Below, piece by piece: positions 48,474 through 64,000 of a stretch of DNA of 64,000 nucleotides (position 1 is its first letter; every line of letters begins with the position of its first letter). A model generated the notes under the pieces. The model was not told where the DNA came from, did not search any database, and was given only the letters and a program-made list of their open reading frames with translations. The position numbers and the translations under genes are program-made. This DNA is from Phaeosaccion multiseriatum (lineage: Eukaryota > Ochrophyta, other classes), in NCBI GenBank assembly GCA_965112735.1, contig OZ218962.1, positions 930,001-994,000 on the forward strand, read 5' to 3'.

Positions 48474-49939
48474 ATGGTCAAGAAGAAGGGGACGAGTAAG
48501 CGCGTTAGTATGAAGCAGAAGTTCAAGATACAGAAGAGGGTGAGTGGAGAAAGGTGGTGGGGAAGAGGGGAGGGGGAAGAGGGGGGGGGAGTGGTGAGAG
48601 GGTTTTAAGAGAAGAGCTGGGCAGTGTCATAGCCGTTGGGAAGGAGGAAGCTCGGAGGAAGTGGGGGACAGAACCGTAACGGGGTCGAGAATGAAGAGTG
48701 CCTTCCTCCTGGTGCTCACGGTGAAGCTCTCCTCCCCCCGTCTCCCCTCGCACCACCCCTCTCTCGGTCGGGCGGTCTCCAGGTCAAAGAGCACGATCGA
48801 AAGCAGAGGAAAGCAACTCGCGGGACCGATGGGAAGAAGAAGAAGATGAAGGATCCGGGAATTCCCAATTCCATACCGTGGAAGCAGGAGGTCCTGAGGG
48901 AAGTGGAGCACGCCAAGCAGCGGCTGGAGGATCAAAAGCAGGCACTCAAAGACAGGAGGAAGGAGGACATAGCAAAGAGGAGGAAAGCACGCGAGAACGG
49001 AGAGGTGGTGCCTACACTATCGAGCATGGTGCGTGCGTGCGTGCGTTTGGGAGGGAGGAGGGAGGGAGGAGGACGGAGAGGAGGGGGCGAAGGAGACTGG
49101 AAGCGATGCGAAGATTGGCCAGCTTGAGAGGGGGAAGAGAGGACGAAAGCCTCTCCTCGCAGGCCGGGGGTGCAGCGGCCCAGCGGCGATCAAGTGGAGA
49201 GGAGAGAGAAGCGGTCGGGCAGGCACTGAGCTCCCAGTCTTTTAAAAAAAGGTGGTGGATACACCTATGAAGGGTGGATACACCTATGAAAGGTGTATAC
49301 ACCTATGGAGGGGGGGGGGCTCCATCCACACTCAGACTTGTCTTGTTTCTTACGTGTATACACCTATGGAGGGGAGGGCCCTCCATCCACACTCAGACTT
49401 GTCTTGTTTCTTACGTACGAATGGTCTCTGCTGCACCCCGCATGTCTTCGCTCGCTCTCCCCCTCCTCCCCCTCCTCCCCCTCCTCCCCCTCCTTCCCCT
49501 CCTTCCCCTCCTCCCCCTCCTCCCCCTCCTTCCCCTCCTCCCCCTCCTTCCCCTCCTCCCCCTCCTTCCCCTCCTCCCCCTCCTCCCCCTCCTCCCCCTC
49601 CTTCCCCTCCCCCCCCTCCCCCCTCCTGCCCCTCCTGCCCCTCCCCCCCCTCCTCCTTCCCCCCCCCCCTCCTCCTCGTCCTCCTCCTCCCCCCCCGTTC
49701 TATGCTGCTTGCTGCTGCGGCAATGCCCTCTTGTTGGGCCCTTCCTCGGATCGGGACTTTTCTCGCGACTTTTCCTCCTGTGGCTGTGTCGTGTGTGATT
49801 TTCCTCCTGTGGCTGGGTGGTGCTACAATCTTGTAGGTGGGTGACGCAGAGGCCAATTCCAACAAGTTTGCGGAGAAAATGAAGCAGAGCGCCGACCAAG
49901 AGGTGAGTGTCACGTAAAGGCCCACACTTGCACGTACAC

Positions 49940-50000
<61 letters not shown>

Positions 50001-52480
50001 GGCACGCACGCACACACGCACACACACGCACACACACGCCATTCCTTCACTTCCACCCCCCCACAGGCCGAAGAGGGAGAGTACGGCGCGCGTAAGGGCG
50101 GGTCAAAGGACGGCAAGCACGGCCAACAGAGTCGCAGAGCTTACCTCAGAGAACTAAAGAAGGTGGTGGAAGAGAGTGACGTTGTCCTTGAAGTGCTGGA
50201 TGCACGCGACCCCCTGGGAAGCCGAGCACGGACCGTGGAGGACGCCGTACTGGCCCATCCGGACAAGAGACTGGTGCTGGTGATGAATAAGGTGGACTTG
50301 GTGCCCAAGGAGACGATTGGCAAGTGGCTCACACATCTGCGCAAGTCGTTCCCTGCGGTAGCGTTCAAGGCATCGACACAGGAGTAAGTGTGTGTGTGTG
50401 AGAGAGAGACAGAAAGAGAGAGAGGGAGGGAGGGAGGGAGGGAGGGAGGGAGGGAGTGGGAGGGGGAGGGAGGGAGGGAGGGAGGGAGAGAGGGAGGGAG
50501 GGAGGGAGGCGGGGGTGGGGGCGGTCGATCGCTTTTCCCTTGACCTCTGCCTTCCCTTTTCAATGTTTGCACTACGCCGCCCCCCCCTCTCTCTCCTTGT
50601 CATGTTTGGTTGAAAGCATGAAACAGAAGCGCTAGTACTATTCGCCACTTACCCTTCAGTCTCCCTCTCTCTTATCCATTTCTCTTGTCTTCTTGTCTTG
50701 CCCCTACCCCTTTTAACGTTCCACAGAAGCGCAGGTACCATTCACCAGATGAAGGGAAGCGCTGACAAAGCCGGGGAGGGGTTACTCGAGAGGAGCGGCA
50801 GCGTGGGCACCGAGGCCTTACTCAACCTTCTCAAGAACTATTGCAGGAATTTCAACATCAAAACGAGCATCACCGTCGGAGTCATTGGTGAGACAGCAGG
50901 TGGAGGAGGTGGAGGTGAAAGTGAAATCAACGGACACGTAACGGACACGTAACGGACACGTAACGGACACGTCTAACTGGTTCCGCTTGCCCCCCTCTCC
51001 CTCCCTCCCTCCCTCCCTCCCTCTCTCCCTCCCTCCCTCTCTCCCTCCCTCCCTCCCTCCCTCCCTCCCTCCCTCCCTCCCTCCCTCCCTCCCTCCCTCC
51101 CTCCCTCCCTCCCTCCCTCTCTCCCTCCCTCCCTCCCTCCCTCCCTCTCTCCCTCCCCGTCTCCCCCCTTTTCTCTCTCTCTATGCAAAGGCTATCCCAA
51201 CGTCGGCAAGAGCAGTCTCATCAACTCGCTGAAACGCAGTAAGGCAGTGGGAGTATCTGCCACCCCTGGATACACCAAGGTGAAGCAGCACGTGCAGCTC
51301 GACAAGACGGTCAAGCTGCTCGACTGCCCCGGGATAGTGTTTGACGACGGCGATAGCAAGGTAGGAGGAGGAAGAGGAGGAGGAGGATGAGGATGAGGAG
51401 GAGGAGGAGGAGGAGGAGGAGGAGCAGGAGCAGGAGGAGGAGGAGGAGGAGGAGGAGGAGGAGGAGGAGGAGGAGGCGGGCTTTTCCCTTTCCCGCATTC
51501 ACCGCCCCCCCCCCCCAGCGGAAGCGCCGAATCTTTGAACGGAAGCGCACCTGGGCAGTATCCCCCCCCCCCCTGTTCTCTGTGCTCTCTCTCACATCTC
51601 TTCCCGCTCCTTTCCTCTCCCCCCTCTTCTCTATTCTCTCCTCGCTCCCCTCTCTTCCCATTCTTCTCTGCTACCTCCTGCCATCCCTCCTCTCCCCTCC
51701 CCTCCCCCCCGCAGGCGGTGCTACTCAAGAACTGCGTGGACTCGGAGAGCCTCACGGACCCCAGTGGCGCGGTGGAAGCGCTGCTGGAGCGCTGCAGTGC
51801 CGATCAGCTCATGCAGGTGGGTAGTTGTAGTTGAAGGGTCGTTGGGTAGATAGGTTAGGTACACAGCATGCGTTTGTCTACGTCGGTACCTCCCTGCCTG
51901 CCTGCCTGTAGCTGTCCCTCTGCCTCCCCCTCTACCTCCGTATTTGATCTACCTACCTGCCTCCCTTCCCTGCCCACACCTCCTCACCCCCCTTCCCAAC
52001 CAACCTACCTACCCAATCAACCATCCACCTACCCACTACCTACTACCCAACCAGGTGTACTCCATCCCTCGCTTCGAAGACGGGGACGCTACCAAATTCC
52101 TATCCCTTGTGGCCCGAAAGAAGGGCAAGCTCCTCCGTGGGGGCATTCCTGACCGAGTGGCGGCAGGGAAGCTTGTGTTGAAGGATTGGAACAGCGGACG
52201 GATACCTTTCTACACTGAGCCCCCAGCCCCGACACAAGACGAGGCAAGTGTGTTGGAGAGTTAGTAGACGGACGGACGGACCAAGCCAAGACACTTGATT
52301 TTTACTTCACTTCTTCGCTTCGCTTTAGTTCACTTGACTTTTACTCACCTCCACTTCACTTCACTTGACTTGATATGGTCACGTCACTCAAGCATCGTTG
52401 GGGTATTGCCTACCATTACATAACCATTACATAACACAACAACACCCTTGCCCCCCCCCCACCCCCCCCCGCGCGCAATT

Positions 52481-52561
<81 letters not shown>

Positions 52562-52935
52562 AACAGAGCGCCATGGAGGGCGAGGCAACACTCGTGAGCA
52601 AGTTCAGCAAAGACTTTGCTGTGGAGGAAGGAGAGGGGGAGGAGGGGGAGGGGGACGCAGCCATGATGGATGCTCTCCCAGACCAGAGCGCTATGGACTT
52701 TGTGAGTCTACAGAGTGTGGGGTTGAGTCAAGGAAGATGGACGGGAGACGGGAGAGGAGGAGGAGGAGGAGGAGAAGAGGAAGAGGAGGGAGGAGGAGGG
52801 AGAGGCGGAGGGATGGAGGATAGCGACGATGATGATGATGATGATGATAGCGATGACGAGGTAGTGAAGAGGATGGGGGCGGCTAGCGGAGGGCGGGAGG
52901 CTGCTGCTGATGCTGCTTCAACAGAGGCCGCAGGA

Positions 52936-52969
<34 letters not shown>

Positions 52970-53436
52970 CCTCTGCCTCTGCGGCAGGCAAGAAGGGCAA
53001 GAAGAAGGGGGTGGCCAAGGACAAGGGGGAGAAGGGCAAGAGGGGCAACAGCGGCGGTGTGGCGGCTACACTGAAGCATATTCTCGATGAGGAGGCAGCC
53101 TTAAACCCGCAACTGGGAAAGGCGCAGAAGAAGGCAAGGAAGGCTGAGGCAAAGAAGACTCGTAAGAAGCGAGCAGCAGCAGCAGCAGCAGCAGAAGCAG
53201 CAGCAGCAGGGGGTGATGACGAGGCAATGGAAGAGGACAGTGAGGATGGGGAGGAGGGAGGAGGAGGAGGAGGAGGAGGAGGAGGAGGAGGAGGAGGAAG
53301 AGAAGGAGGGGCGAAGGGGGCGGCGGCGGCGGGATTTGATGCAGATGCTCCATACGACTTTAGCAGAGACTACTACAGTGGAGGCGTAGCAGAGCAGCAG
53401 CAGCGGGCGGAGCTCTCGGAGGATGACGATCTTTGA
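48474..53436 (+). CDS. GNL3L: Nucleostemin/GNL3-like nucleolar GTPase (circularly permuted)
   Basis: YlqF/YawG-family GTPase that acts in the nucleolus in large ribosomal subunit assembly. Nine exons: 48474-48539, 48783-49028, 49837-49902, 50067-50383, 50727-50887, 51191-51360, 51715-51816, 52055-52243, 52567-53436 (729 codons with stop), all in phase. The Lys-rich N terminus ([20 protein letters not shown]) is a nucleolar-targeting type. The permuted G-motif order is seen: DARDP (about 171), G4 NKVD (about 200), G1 GYPNVGKSS (about 286), then TPGYTK and G3 DCPG (about 330). [25 protein letters not shown] is the conserved C-terminal GNL block. The last exon is a long acidic and Lys-rich tail with Asp, Glu and Gly runs. 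Intron 8 begins GAG|GCAAGT (GC-AG); using the neighbouring GT would break the frame. GNL3 versus GNL3L cannot be decided. Confidence 0.93.
49256..49430. repeat. Tandem duplication of about 68 bp in GNL3-like intron 2
   Basis: TACACCTATGGAGG...CCATCCACACTCAGACTTG...TTTCTTACGT occurs twice in direct order (about 49296-49356 and 49355-49417). It is preceded by three short copies of GGATACACCTATGAA or a close variant. Confidence 0.85.
49455..49690. repeat. (CCCCTCCTC/T)n pyrimidine tract
   Basis: A 9-bp CT-only motif (CTCCTCCCC or CTTCCCCTC) repeated with slight variation for about 230 bases in intron 2 of the GNL3-like gene. Confidence 0.95.
49937..50036. repeat. (ACGC)n/(AC)n tract in GNL3-like intron 3
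   Basis: ACGC repeats shading into ACAC; fills most of this 164-bp intron. Confidence 0.95.
50995..51175. repeat. (CCCT)n tract in GNL3-like intron 5
   Basis: A strict tetranucleotide repeat with a few CTCT interruptions; it forms the pyrimidine tract of the acceptor of exon 6 (CAAAG). Confidence 0.95.
51363..51476. repeat. (AGG)n tract in GNL3-like intron 6
   Basis: A purine run immediately after the GTAGGA donor, the same arrangement as ETF-QO intron 5. Confidence 0.95.
52483..52561. repeat. (AC)n tract in GNL3-like intron 8
   Basis: A dinucleotide run ending at the CCAACAG acceptor of exon 9, in the GC-AG intron. Confidence 0.95.
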
Positions 53437-54148
53437 TTGGCTTATGAAAGGAAGGGAAGGAAGGAAGGAAGGAAGGAACTTCTCCTGTCTTGTCTTGTGT
53501 GCCTACCTCACCCCTGCGATGTAGCGATGTAAGCAAGTAGTTGTGTTGGTGGTACGATAAATGGTACTTCATTGTTAATATATCAATCAATGGCTTGTGC
53601 TTGTTGCTTGCCCTATGTCTCTCTCTTGTGGCCATGGCGCTCTCGCGTTGTAGCCCCTCGCCTCTCCCTCCCTCCCTCCCTCCCTCCCTCCCTCCCTCTT
53701 CCTTCCCTCCTTCCCTCCCCTCCCTCCCTCCCTCCCTCCCTCCCTCCCTCCCTCCCTCCCTCCCTCCCTCCCTCCCTCCCTCCCTCCCTCCCTCCCTCCC
53801 TCCCTCCCTCCCTCCCTCCCTCCCTCCCTCCCTCCCTCCCTCCCTCCCTCCCTCCCTCCCTCCCTCCCTCCCTCCCTCCCTCCCTCCCTCCCTCCCTCCC
53901 TCCCTCCCTCCCTCCCTCCCTCCCTCCCTCCCTCCCTCCCTCCCTCCCTCCCTCCCTCCCTCCCTCCCTCCCTCCCTCCCTCACCGTCTTGCGCGGTTTG
54001 CCTGCTTGCTGTCCCTGCTTGCTCTCGCTTCGCTTGCCGTGACACTTGTTGCTTAAAACACTTGTTGCTTGGCAAACACTGGACAGACGCTTGAAACACT
54101 CCAATGTCTTTGCCTTCCTTCCTTCCTTCCTTCAGTTCAGTCAATCAA
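53437..54148. other. Convergent 3' spacer with a 320-bp (CCCT)n tract
   Basis: The spacer between the GNL3-like stop and the dynein stop. (CCCT)n runs from 53661 to 53982 and is nearly perfect over its last 260 bases. No gene is supported. Confidence 0.8.
53661..53982. repeat. (CCCT)n, about 320 bp
   Basis: One of the longest strict tetranucleotide tracts here, intergenic and pyrimidine-only on the plus strand. Confidence 0.97.
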
Positions 54149-63716
<9,568 letters not shown>

Positions 63717-64000
63717 CTGGATAGAGAGAGGGAGAGGGAGGGAGGGAGGGAGAGGGAGAAGGAGGGTGGGTGGGTGGGTGGGAGGGAGGGAGGGAGGGAG
63801 GAAGAGGGAGATGGAGGGTGGGTGGGAGGGAGGGACGGAGGAAGGGAGAAGAGAGGGAGGGAGGGAGGAGGGAGGTGAGGATATGATGATGAAAAGAAGG
63901 AGCAAAAGACACCACCCACACACATACTCACACACACACACACATAGGTCACCCCTACACACACACACACACACAGACACACACACATACACACACACAC
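63717..64000. other. Dynein intron reaching the window edge
   Basis: GGGA-rich purine repeat (63725-63870) and (AC)n (63915-64000). No exon is visible, so the next upstream exon lies beyond base 64000. Confidence 0.8.

Overview
The window reads as nuclear DNA of a flagellated, photosynthetic microbial eukaryote. The evidence is spliceosomal genes with GT-AG and some GC-AG introns, an axonemal dynein heavy chain (motile cilium), a phylloquinone/menaquinone enzyme (MenB) and a (p)ppGpp synthetase of plastid type. The last two start with hydrophobic, signal-peptide-like leaders, as expected for a plastid inside the endomembrane system. An alga with a complex plastid (ochrophyte or haptophyte) is the best guess; the species cannot be named. 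Introns and spacers are packed with microsatellites and minisatellites, and some tracts run into coding exons as poly-Glu, poly-Gly and poly-Gln. Exon coordinates were read by hand from splice consensus, reading-frame phase and remembered family conservation; no transcript or database was consulted.

Layout: 94-2112 (-) N-myristoyltransferase, cut by the left edge. 2271-7018 (+) electron-transfer-flavoprotein:ubiquinone oxidoreductase, 10 exons. 7438-11357 (-) R3H-SUZ RNA-binding protein. 12504-14718 (-) MenB. 15816-18116 (+) RelA/SpoT homologue. 20442-21245 (-) MYND zinc-finger protein. 22859-41382 (-) one very large IQ-motif gene of about 19 exons and about 3,990 codons, not recognised. 41885-46405 (+) Gln/Gly-rich protein with a C-terminal membrane region, not recognised. 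47721-48270 (-) 68-residue single-span protein. 48474-53436 (+) nucleostemin/GNL3-like circularly permuted GTPase. 54149-63716 (-) C-terminal 1,396 residues of an axonemal inner-arm-type dynein heavy chain, continuing past the right edge.

Four head-to-head pairs (NMT/ETF-QO, MenB/RSH, IQ/membrane protein, small protein/GNL3) share upstream regions of about 0.16-1.1 kb. The genes are mainly housekeeping and do not form an operon-like pathway. Mobile or repeated DNA sits in the larger spacers: a GC-rich inverted-repeat element present at least twice (12.3 and 15.3 kb), a 143-bp inverted-repeat element (19.0 kb) and a tRNA-like repeat cluster (21.3-21.8 kb).

The most unusual signal is a 13-base word, GTTGGTGATACAG, found eight times exactly, plus many one-mismatch copies, on both strands, in exons, introns and a 3' flank. 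Other points worth checking are the unrecognised IQ protein with an 8-bp duplication that breaks its frame, an RSH whose HD hydrolase region looks degenerate, and two multiple-of-three introns without stop codons.
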